A stretch of 64,000 nucleotides of DNA, taken from positions 310,001 through 374,000 of the forward strand of contig NZ_JBFMIA010000002.1 in assembly GCF_040801915.1 (NCBI RefSeq), given 5' to 3'. Shown here piece after piece: positions 24,228 through 31,757 of the stretch. This stretch comes from Jeotgalibacillus marinus (GTDB taxonomy: Bacteria > Bacillota > Bacilli > Bacillales > Jeotgalibacillaceae). The position numbers were made by a program, and so were the translations under genes. The notes beneath the pieces are model-generated. The model worked only from the letters and a program-made list of their open reading frames with translations. It searched no databases and was not told the DNA's origin. Each line of letters opens with the position of its first letter. Positions within the stretch are counted from its first letter, which is position 1.

Positions 24228-25000
24228 TGATGATCCCCCTTTACTATCGCCACATCATACGATAATACGTCAATAAACCTTGGACTAAACGTTCCCGATC
24301 CCTTTACTTCGGGTAATGCTACAGTATACTCCGCCGCTAAGCCGTAAAATTCAACAGCTGTCTGAGCACTTTCCATTAATGAATCGTTCGAAGCAAAGCA
24401 GGCGGTCAGTATTGAGCCTAATAGACAGCCTGCTCCTGTTACATTCGCCAACATTGCGCTACCGGTTTTATTTTCAATGGTTATCTCTCCATCGCTGATC
24501 ACGTCAACCTCACCCGTAACTACCGCAATCGTTTGATAGCGATTCGCTACTTTTCGAGCAATTTCTCCTACATTCCCTCGTCCAATTGAATCGACGCCTT
24601 TTATTTCCCAGGCAATACCAACAAGATGAGCTAGCTCACCAGCATTCCCTTTAATCGCTGTTGGTTTTACTTCTGTCAAAATTCTTCGAACAACTTCGTT
24701 ACGAAAAGAGGTTGCAGACACTCCTACGGGATCTAATACAACGGGAATTCCTTTTTGATTTGCTGCTTTCCCTGCTTGGATCATGGCAGGAATCTCCTGT
24801 TCGATGATGGTACCAATATTGAGCAGTACACCATCCGACATCCTTGCCATTTCGGTAGCTTCCTTCTCTTCTTTTGCCATTATCGGTGTACCACCGAATG
24901 ATAGCAGTCCATTTGCTGTAAAATTCATTACGACTTGATTAGTTAAATGATGAATTAACGGTCTCTTCTTTCGTACTTCATTAATAAGCATAGCGTTCAT
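24224..25000 (-). CDS. thiM: Hydroxyethylthiazole kinase
   Basis: The 258-residue ribokinase-like enzyme phosphorylates the thiazole alcohol that ThiE uses. It shows PLIHHLTNQVVMNFTANGLLSFGGTPIM at the N-terminus, VVLDPVGVSAT and AIKGNAGELAHL in the middle, and GAGCLLGSILTA near the C-terminus, where the catalytic Cys in GAGC is present. AAGGAAA precedes the ATG. No riboswitch is visible just upstream, so it is either transcribed from tenA or has its own promoter. Confidence 0.96.
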   Translation of the reverse strand: MNAMLINEVRKKRPLIHHLTNQVVMNFTANGLLSFGGTPIMAKEEKEATEMARMSDGVLLNIGTIIEQEIPAMIQAGKAANQKGIPVVLDPVGVSATSFRNEVVRRILTEVKPTAIKGNAGELAHLVGIAWEIKGVDSIGRGNVGEIARKVANRYQTIAVVTGEVDVISDGEITIENKTGSAMLANVTGAGCLLGSILTACFASNDSLMESAQTAVEFYGLAAEYTVALPEVKGSGTFSPRFIDVLSYDVAIVKGDHQ

Positions 25001-25302
25001 AATTTATTTCCTTCTCTCGTGCTACCTAGTGATTATTTGATCCGTTACCTTCCCCTAAAGAAAAAGAATGTCAAATACCAAGAGTGACAAACTTTAACGC
25101 TCGTTCATCTGCGTTAGATAAAGAATCACCTTGACTTAAATATGAGAAACCGCCCCTTCTAATAGGTACATCCTTTGTCATGCGTATTCTTTCTTTCGGT
25201 TCTCTCAGTTGATATTGCCTCTTTATCTAGTGAAATTTTTTTAATCTGCTTGCCCCTGCACCCTCGATAGGATCAACCCCCACGGTTCGTGCAAACGATA
25301 GA
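25001..25302. other. Non-coding gap between thiM and tenA
   Basis: About 300 bases without a supportable gene. I looked for a third TPP riboswitch (no CTGAGA or ACCTGAT core) and for a clear terminator and found neither. Read-through from tenA into thiM therefore remains possible. Confidence 0.5.
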
Positions 25303-25998
25303 CTATTCACTTGCAGTTACTACCTCTTTTTTTCCTACCCATTCTTCACATGTAAATGCCATTTCCCAAAATGACCATTCTAATTGGCAGCTTTTACGAA
25401 AAGCGTTTTTTATTCCCATTTGTTCTTGTGGTGAAGATTCTTCAGCAAGCTGATCTAATCGATTGCGCATAGTATGTACAACTGTTTCTACTCGTTCATC
25501 TGCGTAAAAACTGATCCATGGATAAAAAGGATGATCGACAGTTGGTTTATATGTCTTCACTAGTTCCTGTCCAATTTCAAGATACGTCCACGGGCAAGGA
25601 AGCAATACCGCAAGAATTTCTCCCAAACTCCCTTGTTGGGCGTGATACATCATATGCTTAATATAGTGGTCAGCAGTTGGCGGCAGAGGGTAACCTTGCA
25701 GTTCCTCGTAAGATACGCCGATCTGCTCGCAAAAATTATTGTGTGGATGAACCTCACTATTTAATACAAAGTTGATCTTTTCAGTGAAATAAGCAATATC
25801 CTCACGTGTTGTCGATTTTGAAATCGCAATTCCATAGACTTTCATAAAAGCATTTAAATATTCAAAATCTGCTTTTACATAATGGATGAGTGCTTCTTTT
25901 GGGACCTTACCTTTACCAATTCCTTGTACGAAGTTGTGGTCAAAGATGGATTGAAATACATCCTCATTTTCTTTACGCAATGCCGATGTGAATGTCAT
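25303..25998 (-). CDS. tenA: Thiaminase II / aminopyrimidine aminohydrolase TenA
   Basis: The 231-residue all-helical TenA protein recovers the HMP pyrimidine from degraded thiamine. It carries the Cys of the LLPCPWTYLEIG motif (the catalytic position in this family), HPFYPWISFYADE and a C-terminal SCQLEWSFWEMAF with the conserved Glu. GAGGAGG lies before the ATG. It follows its own TPP riboswitch (26084-26160), so it is expressed when thiamine diphosphate is low. Confidence 0.96.
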   Translation of the reverse strand: MTFTSALRKENEDVFQSIFDHNFVQGIGKGKVPKEALIHYVKADFEYLNAFMKVYGIAISKSTTREDIAYFTEKINFVLNSEVHPHNNFCEQIGVSYEELQGYPLPPTADHYIKHMMYHAQQGSLGEILAVLLPCPWTYLEIGQELVKTYKPTVDHPFYPWISFYADERVETVVHTMRNRLDQLAEESSPQEQMGIKNAFRKSCQLEWSFWEMAFTCEEWVGKKEVVTASE

Positions 25999-26083
25999 AT
26001 TATTGCCTCCTCTTTTTTTAGGAAGCTACTAGGACAATGGAAGAAGTAGATGGATTGAGGTAGGTTTAAATTGATGTCCACGA

Positions 26084-26160
26084 CTACTTCCCTACGCTGG
26101 TATCATCCAGGTCAGGTTCCAAGGGTATCTTCTCAGCTTTTTTAAGCACCCCTAGTAGTT
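26084..26160 (-). promoter_or_regulatory. TPP riboswitch (THI element) of tenA
   Basis: On the minus strand the core reads ACTAGGGGTGCTT, GCTGAGAAGATACCC, GAACCTGACCTGGAT and ACCAGCGTAGGGAAGT, closed by an ACTACT/AGTAGT P1 stem. It begins seven bases after the thiW stop. The 85 bases to tenA hold no strong U-tailed hairpin, and a CCTACCTC stretch could pair with the GAGGAGG site, which suggests translational control. Confidence 0.95.
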
Positions 26161-26166
26161 TTCCGG

Positions 26167-26661
26167 TTACTGGTTCACTTTCACCACTAATTGATCTTGC
26201 TTTACTCTAGATAGAACAAACCATCCAAGTACAGCGCCTGTCACGCTGCTCACCAGAAACGGTGGTACAAAAAACCATGCTGCAAATGTCGTTCCCATTA
26301 CAACTTTTGCAAAAGGCACTGCAAACCACGCGCCGATGAAACCCGTACCAATGATTTCTCCTGCCACCGCCCAAGCTTTGCGCCTAAATTTTCTATAAAG
26401 CAGTCCAGCAAGTAACGCACCGATCATCCCACCTGGAAATGCGAGAAGTGTACCGAGTCCAAGTAGATTGCGTACCAATCCAATTAAGAAAGCAATAATT
26501 AAAGCTGGAATAGGCCCAAGCATGATCGCTGCAATCACGTTTACTGCATGTTGTACTGGATACGCTTTTGCTATTCCCGCTGGAAACCAAATAAACTGAG
26601 CTCCGACTACGCCAACCGCAACAAAGAGTGCCATCGTGGTCAATAAATGTGTTCTATTAAT
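26167..26661 (-). CDS. thiW: ThiW, energy-coupling-factor S component for a thiamine precursor
   Basis: A small protein of about 164 residues with five or six hydrophobic segments, containing AKAYPVQHAVNVIAAIMLGP, LLGLGTLLAFPGGMIGALLAGLLY and EIIGTGFIGAW, the ThiW signature. It should bind a thiazole-type thiamine precursor and work with the shared EcfAA'T module, which is not in the window. The start is unusual. TTG 26643 has no ribosome binding site, while GGAGG sits nine bases before ATT 26661 (six before CTG 26664), giving LINRTHLLTTMALF. I place it at ATT with reserve. It is preceded by a TPP riboswitch and terminator. Confidence 0.85.
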   Translation of the reverse strand: MNRTHLLTTMALFVAVGVVGAQFIWFPAGIAKAYPVQHAVNVIAAIMLGPIPALIIAFLIGLVRNLLGLGTLLAFPGGMIGALLAGLLYRKFRRKAWAVAGEIIGTGFIGAWFAVPFAKVVMGTTFAAWFFVPPFLVSSVTGAVLGWFVLSRVKQDQLVVKVNQ

Positions 26662-26690
26662 CAGCCGCCCCCTCCCTTCTTTATAAATAC

Positions 26691-26720
26691 AAAAAAGCCA
26701 GTTCCATTGTAGGACCTGAC
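26691..26720 (-). terminator. Riboswitch-associated terminator before thiW
   Basis: On the minus strand GTCAGGTCC pairs with GGAACTGGC (one mismatch) around a six-base loop, followed by six U. It lies between the second TPP riboswitch and thiW, as expected for transcription attenuation by TPP. Confidence 0.8.
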
Positions 26721-26756
26721 TTGGTAAGGGTAGAGTTAATAGACGCAGTACGTCCG

Positions 26757-26858
26757 ACTACTTCCCTACGCTGGTATTAACCAGATCAGGTCCATAAGAG
26801 TCGGTAAGTTTTGACGCGCTTTCCTCTCAGCCCACGCAATTTGGGCACCCCTAGTAGT
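26757..26858 (-). promoter_or_regulatory. TPP riboswitch of thiW
   Basis: The minus-strand core reads ACTAGGGGTGCCC, GGGCTGAGAGG, GACCTGATCTGGTTAATACC and AGCGTAGGGAAGT within an ACTACT/AGTAGT P1. It has an extended P3-type arm (26798-26830) compared with the tenA element. Together with the terminator at 26691-26720 it should turn thiW off when TPP is plentiful. Confidence 0.96.
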
Positions 26859-27064
26859 TTAAAAAGTATGAAATTGATCTAGCAGGATTCATCATAACAA
26901 ATGAATTGGAATCTTACAATTAAAAGTAATACTCACTTGGTAAAGTGAACTAGGGATCAACAAAATTGATAGAATTATCCGCTAAAGTTTTAGTTTAGTT
27001 TCCAGCAATCGATCTAGAATAAGAACTAATCGCCTTATCACTATCTAACTAAGCATTACTGTAG

Positions 27065-27107
27065 CCCCGAAAGAAAAAACTGGCTTTTAAGTTTTTTCTT
27101 TCAGGGG
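27065..27107. repeat. Inverted repeat, 17-bp arms
   Basis: The arm at 27065-27081 pairs with 27090-27107 apart from one bulged A, with an eight-base loop. A-rich on one side and T-rich on the other, it may be a terminator or the outer end of a lost element near the resolvase remnant. Confidence 0.6.
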
Positions 27108-27217
27108 TGTATGATATCTTAGCTTGTGGAACATGTTCAGTATCCCAAAATAATAAGTAGGAGTGGGAAGGTATGTTTGTAAGTATTAAAGATTCAAGGT
27201 GATTCAATTCTATTAAA

Positions 27218-27330
27218 ATGGGTTTTATCAAAGACGATCTATACGATACAAAGAAATACAGTATCAAGGAGATCACGGAGAAAACAGGTGAGTCAAAGGC
27301 TCATTGTATAAGGAATTAAAGAACAAATAA
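27218..27330 (+). pseudogene. C-terminal remnant of a serine recombinase (resolvase)
   Basis: Starting at 27218 the frame reads DTKKYSIKEITEKTGESKA and then runs out of frame. Moving by one base at about 27300 restores LYKELKNK and a stop at 27328-27330. KYSIKEIT.KTG.SKATLY is the typical helix-turn-helix tail of Tn3-type resolvases. No catalytic domain survives upstream. The surrounding 26859-27740 stretch holds no intact gene; I found only this remnant, the inverted repeat at 27065-27107 and the terminator at 27566-27601. Confidence 0.6.
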
Positions 27331-27565
27331 CAGGTAAAATCAATACGGTAGTGTCATTTATATTCTCACATTTCTTTTATTGCTAGGTGATTACTCCTAT
27401 AGATAACGCTTCCATTATAGGGTTTTTTATCTATACACATTAGCGCTTACTTATGATAAATTAGATTAGTAGCGTAAACTGTTTTCTAATCTATTCAAAG
27501 TACATTATGTAATGCAACCCATTGCAGAAAGCACGGAAAGTCCAAAATCCATATGAGTAGTGGAT

Positions 27566-27601
27566 AACCCTAAAGAATCTAGTCCATTCTTTAGGGTTTT
27601 T
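27566..27601 (+). terminator. Intrinsic terminator with no clear gene upstream
   Basis: A perfect 13-bp stem (AACCCTAAAGAAT and its complement) with a seven-base loop runs into a U-tract on the plus strand. No supportable plus-strand gene precedes it within 4 kb except the resolvase remnant, so it may end a lost gene or an unannotated short RNA. Confidence 0.75.
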
Positions 27602-27740
27602 ACTGTATTAGATAAAAAATATCATTCGACAAAACCGTCAATTGATCTTGTTGAGATATTGAGCGGAGCAAACGTGGCATTCAGTTCGATTACTATCAAC
27701 TGTAATAGCAAAATGATATCCCCCTGAACCCCATGGTAAT

Positions 27741-28499
27741 TTATTTAAATAAGTGATGAAGCAATCGGTCTTTGTCGTCAAAGAATTGTTTCATGACCGT
27801 ATAATGGTCTGTTTCCTCAAGCATTAGTTCATTCATGCCCTCGTTGGATAATTGAATAATTGTAGAATCTGGATGAGCCATAAGAACCGGGGAATGTGTT
27901 GCAATAATAAACTGTGATCCTTCTTGAACCAATTCATTGATACGGCCAAGCATCGATACTTGCCTTAGGGGAGATAGTGCTGCTTCCGGTTCATCCAATA
28001 TGTATAATCCATGTCCGCGAAAACGATGAAGAAATGCTGCAAAAAATGATTCACCGTGTGACTGTTTATGAAGCGAAATTCCACCGAATCCATCAATGAT
28101 TTTCGCTCCTCCCACAGAGTCTTGATCCATTTCTTCTATGTTTGTAGCAAGGTTATAGTATGTTTCCGCTCGAAAAAAGAAACAATCTTTTGGCCTTTGT
28201 ACACCTCTTGCAACTCGTAGGTACTCATCCAAAGAAGAATGGGAGTCATAGCTTGAAAAATTGAAATTCTTTGATCCACCCTCGGCATTAAACCCTAATG
28301 CAACAGCAATCGCCTCAAGCAACGTTGATTTCCCCATCCCATTCTCACCAATGATGTAGGTGATATTTGGATGGAACAATAGATTATCCAACGATTGGAT
28401 GGCAGGGAGATTGAGTGGGAAATGATTGAAAGATTTAATTTGGTCTCTTTTTAGTCTAACTGATTTAATATATTGGTTTTCTGAACGCAATTTTGCCAT
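27741..28499 (-). CDS. AAA family ATPase (ABC/SMC-type fold, predicted ATPase)
   Basis: The 252-residue cytoplasmic ATPase has Walker A GENGMGKS at 51-58, a SHGESF signature-like motif, Walker B GLYILDEPEAAL and the switch His in ATHSP. It belongs to the stand-alone predicted ATPases related to RecF/SMC heads (COG3910-like). The function of this group is not established. Some relatives pair with nucleases in defence loci, but no such partner is adjacent here. GAGGAGGTG precedes the ATG. It is probably a single-gene transcript. Confidence 0.85.
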   Translation of the reverse strand: MAKLRSENQYIKSVRLKRDQIKSFNHFPLNLPAIQSLDNLLFHPNITYIIGENGMGKSTLLEAIAVALGFNAEGGSKNFNFSSYDSHSSLDEYLRVARGVQRPKDCFFFRAETYYNLATNIEEMDQDSVGGAKIIDGFGGISLHKQSHGESFFAAFLHRFRGHGLYILDEPEAALSPLRQVSMLGRINELVQEGSQFIIATHSPVLMAHPDSTIIQLSNEGMNELMLEETDHYTVMKQFFDDKDRLLHHLFK

Positions 28500-28575
28500 C
28501 TTCGCACCTCCTCTTACTTTCCTTTATATTTTTATATTAAATCTTTTCCACCGAATTAACTATCTTCAAGAGAAC

Positions 28576-28610
28576 TAAACCTATTCATTAGGTATAAACG
28601 AATAGGTTTA
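28576..28610. repeat. Inverted repeat with 11-bp arms upstream of the AAA ATPase
   Basis: Arms 28576-28586 and 28600-28610 (taaacctattc and its complement) flank 13 bases. It lies 77 bases upstream of the ATPase start, in the S9 peptidase-ATPase gap, and could be an operator. Confidence 0.55.
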
Positions 28611-28657
28611 ATATATAGGAAAAATACTTATTTGCGTTAACATCAGCTTATTTATTG

Positions 28658-28697
28658 AAAAAAATCAGCCTCCTCAAAGTTTGAGAAAACTGATTTC
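28658..28697 (-). terminator. Terminator of the S9 peptidase gene
   Basis: On the minus strand AATCAGTTTTCTCAAA pairs imperfectly with TTTGAGGAGGCTGATT and is followed by a U-run. It starts a few bases after the peptidase stop. Confidence 0.8.
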
Positions 28698-28703
28698 ATT
28701 TAC

Positions 28704-30485
28704 TTAAATATACTGATCAAAAAATGCTAACACTTTACGATAAACGTTGATCTCATTCTCTTTTTTGGAGAACCCATGTCCTTCGTCTTCAAGCACAAGG
28801 TAATCGACCTCTCGCCCTTTGTCCTTTAACGCTTGAACGATTTGATCGGATTCTGCCTGAACAACTCGTGGATCCTTCGCACCTTGGATGACAAGCATCG
28901 GTTTTGTCATCGTATCAAGGTATTCAATCGGTGAGTCCTCTGTCAGCTTTCCTTTATCTTCAACAGGATCGCCCACCCACTGCTTCATCACTGGCTTCCA
29001 ATGTTCAGGAACCGATTCAATAAAGCTAAACAGATTACAAGGCCCGAAAATATCGACCACCGCTTTAAAATATTCAGGATGTCTGCCGTGCAGAAGCAGT
29101 GCCATATAACCACCGTAGCTTCCACCCATCAGCAATATTTTTTCACGATCGGCATAGCCTTGCTGAATCAAATACTCTAGCCCTTCAATGTTATCAAGCC
29201 TTGGCCCATGCCCCCAGTCGCCTTCCACCATTTTTGTAAAAGCTAGACCGTATCCCGTTGAACCACGGAAGTTTGGTGCAAAGATACTGTAGCCGCGGTG
29301 AACGAGGAACTGAAACAAAGAGCGGAACGTTGCACGCTCAGCATATTGCGGTCCACCGTGTGGCCATAAAATGACATGGCCGTTACTATTCTCTTCTTTC
29401 GCCTTGAATAATTGTGCTTCAATGGCTAGCCCATCAAAAGACGGATAAGAAAAGACTTCTGGTTCTACTAAATCTTCTTCTTTTACACCCGGTACACCGT
29501 AATTTGTCAGCGCATTCCATAAGCCTTCTTTTCGTTGGAAAAGGTTCGCCGGTCGAGTAGCTGAACTTGCCAAAATATAAAGGTTTCCCGATTCAGCAAT
29601 CGTTACCCCTTCAATGACACTTGCTGGTAACTCTACATTTTCAATCGATTCATCCTCTAGATGAACCTGGTATAAGTTATCACTAACTCCTTGCTGGCTT
29701 GCGAGGTAAAGTGATTTGGTTATTTTGTCATATTGAACATCGATGAAGTCTTCATTTTCAACCTCAATCACTTTTTTAAATTCACTTTTCTCTAAATCAA
29801 ATTTAGCTAAATACGAGTAGTCTGATTCATAATTTGTAACAAAATAAATTTCGTTGTCAGACACAAATACAGCACTTGAAACAGTATGATGTTTATCCGT
29901 TTCAGGCGTTAGCAATACATCATTATTTCCAACTTTCGCATAAGCTAATGTGTATGTATTTGCAAAATGCTTAAGGTAAATGAAATTCTTTTCATTCGGG
30001 CTTTTCGTAACCAAGTATGTTGCAGCGCCCTCACCATGAATGATGACTTCTTCCTCACCAGTCGTCACATCATAACAATATGATTTTAAATACGTTTGAT
30101 CATCTTTGTTGGATGTATAATACAAGCGATTACCGTCATCCGAAAGCTGAGCGACCATATGACGTGAATCTTCCTTTAGACGAATTGGCTTTAAATCCCC
30201 GCCTTGAGGTGGCAACGCATAAATTTGACCATTCTCATCACCATCTTTATCCATGATAGAAATGATAAAGTTGCCGTTCTTATCATATTTGAGCTCTGAA
30301 CAGCTTTGATTATGAAAGCTTAGTGGATAAGGAAACGTATTCGGCAAATCCATCGCCCATAAATTATATTTCCCATTTAAATTTGTACTAAAAACAAGCT
30401 GTGATTCGTCTGGACTTACGGCAAATGATTGAATTCCAAACGTTTGGAAAAAGTTTTCTACATCAGGCTGGTTAAATGAAATCAT
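28704..30485 (-). CDS. S9-family prolyl oligopeptidase-type peptidase (acylaminoacyl-peptidase-like)
   Basis: A 593-residue protein with an N-terminal seven-blade beta-propeller (about 1-330, WD40-like/PD40 pattern such as SPDESQLVFSTN) and a C-terminal alpha/beta hydrolase. The catalytic triad is visible: Ser456 in GGSYGGYM, Asp538 in GAKDPRV and His570 in EGHGF; the oxyanion region is HGGPQYAE. There is no signal peptide, so it should clip short peptides in the cytoplasm. It ends in a terminator and appears to be transcribed alone. Confidence 0.9.
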   Translation of the reverse strand: MISFNQPDVENFFQTFGIQSFAVSPDESQLVFSTNLNGKYNLWAMDLPNTFPYPLSFHNQSCSELKYDKNGNFIISIMDKDGDENGQIYALPPQGGDLKPIRLKEDSRHMVAQLSDDGNRLYYTSNKDDQTYLKSYCYDVTTGEEEVIIHGEGAATYLVTKSPNEKNFIYLKHFANTYTLAYAKVGNNDVLLTPETDKHHTVSSAVFVSDNEIYFVTNYESDYSYLAKFDLEKSEFKKVIEVENEDFIDVQYDKITKSLYLASQQGVSDNLYQVHLEDESIENVELPASVIEGVTIAESGNLYILASSATRPANLFQRKEGLWNALTNYGVPGVKEEDLVEPEVFSYPSFDGLAIEAQLFKAKEENSNGHVILWPHGGPQYAERATFRSLFQFLVHRGYSIFAPNFRGSTGYGLAFTKMVEGDWGHGPRLDNIEGLEYLIQQGYADREKILLMGGSYGGYMALLLHGRHPEYFKAVVDIFGPCNLFSFIESVPEHWKPVMKQWVGDPVEDKGKLTEDSPIEYLDTMTKPMLVIQGAKDPRVVQAESDQIVQALKDKGREVDYLVLEDEGHGFSKKENEINVYRKVLAFFDQYI

Positions 30486-30611
30486 ATTCGTTGAAACCCC
30501 CTACTATAATTCAATCTACTGACGTACTTCTCCAATATATGGTGAAAACCCTGCTGAAATGTAAAATTTTTTCTATAAAAGGTGTGTTTTATAGTTCATA
30601 GGTCAATGAGT

Positions 30612-30643
30612 TGCGGATAAAACAAGCATTGGCTTCGATAAAA
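30612..30643 (+). repeat. Single copy of the GCGGATA...CTTCGATAAA intergenic repeat
   Basis: This 32-base stretch reads GCGGATA, a six-base variable part, GCAT, three bases and CTTCGATAAA. It matches in length and layout the tandem units at 49325-49450, almost 19 kb away. Confidence 0.6.
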
Positions 30644-30775
30644 AAAGGAGGAAACGCGTATATTTCACCAAACTTCGATATCCCATTTACCTCACCATTA
30701 TTTTAATGAAAGTACCGATTCATTGAAATTTATGACCCAGCAGTGTATAACTAAAGAGTAAAATAAAATATCGTT

Positions 30776-30907
30776 CCATCTTCAGGGCAGGGTGCAATTC
30801 CCGACCGGCGGTAAAACTTTGTTTGAGCCCGCGAGCGAATAGATTTCTATTTGCTGACTCCGTGCGAACCGGAGGCCGACAGTTACAGTCTGGATGGGAG
30901 AAGATGG
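30776..30907 (+). promoter_or_regulatory. FMN riboswitch (RFN element) of ribU
   Basis: The conserved blocks CTTCAGGGCAGGGTGCAATT, CCGACCGGCGGTAAA, GAGCCCGCGAGCG, GACTCCGTGCGAACCGGAGG, CCGACAGTTACAGTCTGGATG and GGGAGAAGATGG are all present in order. The P1 stem (CCATCTTC/GAAGATGG) closes it. The downstream CCTTCTCCC can pair with GGGAGAAG as the alternative antiterminator stem. Confidence 0.97.
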
Positions 30908-30962
30908 AGGCATTGCGACGAGGGTTCTTTTCTGTGGAATAATACCCTCTTTTTAAAGCTGC

Positions 30963-30996
30963 CTTCTCCCCTTCTGAACGCGTCAGAGGGGTTTAT
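30963..30996 (+). terminator. FMN riboswitch terminator
   Basis: CCCC-U-TCTGA pairs with TCAGA-GGGG around ACGCG (one bulged U), followed by a short T-rich tail. It stands between the riboswitch and ribU and should form when FMN is bound. Confidence 0.75.
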
Positions 30997-31088
30997 TTGT
31001 GGGCTAAAAATATGGTTATTCCAATATGAGCCACGTCAATGTGCCAAAAACTTCAATGAGTGGAACGAAGGAATAGGAGATTACTCGT

Positions 31089-31658
31089 ATGAAAAACACT
31101 CAAATGTTAGTGAAGTTATCGATGTTTAGTGCAATTGGATTTATTTTAATGCTACTCAATTTTCCACTACCGTTTTTACCCGAATATTTGAAAATTGATT
31201 TTAGCGACATACCAGCTTTACTGGCTGCACTTTTGTTTTCACCAATGGCAGGGGTCATCGTTGAAGCGTTGAAAAACATTTTGTACTACCTTTTTCGTAG
31301 TAGCGGCGTACCAATCGGCGAATTATCTAATTTTATCGCTGGGTGTGCATTTATTCTTCCAACCGCATTCATTTACCATAAAAGAAATACGAAAAAGGCG
31401 TTGGCAGCTGGACTTGTGTCAGGCACAATCATTATGGCGCTTTTGCTAGCTGTTTTAAATTACTTTTTAATTCTTCCAGCCTACGCGTGGTTTTTCGGCA
31501 TGGACTTTATGTTAGATCCAACTGTCAAATGGTACACCACAATCGGTGCGATTCTACCATTTAATTTAATCAAAGGGGTTATTATTACCGCTTTGTTTAT
31601 CCCGTTATTTATAAAATTACGACCTTGGATACTACACAACCAAGTTCAAACAGACTAA
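31089..31658 (+). CDS. ribU: Riboflavin transporter RibU, ECF S component
   Basis: The 189-residue protein has six hydrophobic segments and the RibU motifs FLPEYLKIDFSDIPALLAALLFSPMAG and LKNILYYLFRSSGVPIGELSNFIAGC. It captures riboflavin and needs the separate energising EcfAA'T module. AGGAGA lies eight bases before the ATG. Control by the FMN riboswitch upstream confirms the substrate group. A strong terminator follows. Confidence 0.95.
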   Translation: MKNTQMLVKLSMFSAIGFILMLLNFPLPFLPEYLKIDFSDIPALLAALLFSPMAGVIVEALKNILYYLFRSSGVPIGELSNFIAGCAFILPTAFIYHKRNTKKALAAGLVSGTIIMALLLAVLNYFLILPAYAWFFGMDFMLDPTVKWYTTIGAILPFNLIKGVIITALFIPLFIKLRPWILHNQVQTD

Positions 31659-31665
31659 ATACAAT

Positions 31666-31716
31666 AGGGTGCCAGCAACTTCTCTACTTATTTGAGAGGT
31701 AGCTGGCACCCTTAAA
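31666..31716 (+). terminator. Terminator of ribU
   Basis: A long hairpin with AGGGTGCCAGC/GCTGGCACCCT arms and an inner TCTC/GAGA pairing, followed by TTAAAT. Confidence 0.85.
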
Positions 31717-31757
31717 TGATATACTGAAAAAAAGCAGAAGGAACAGGAGGATTTATG

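Noticed and set aside
25001..25302. Third TPP riboswitch before thiM
   Set aside because: The CTGAGA, ACCTGAT and GCGTAGGGAA cores are absent on both strands.
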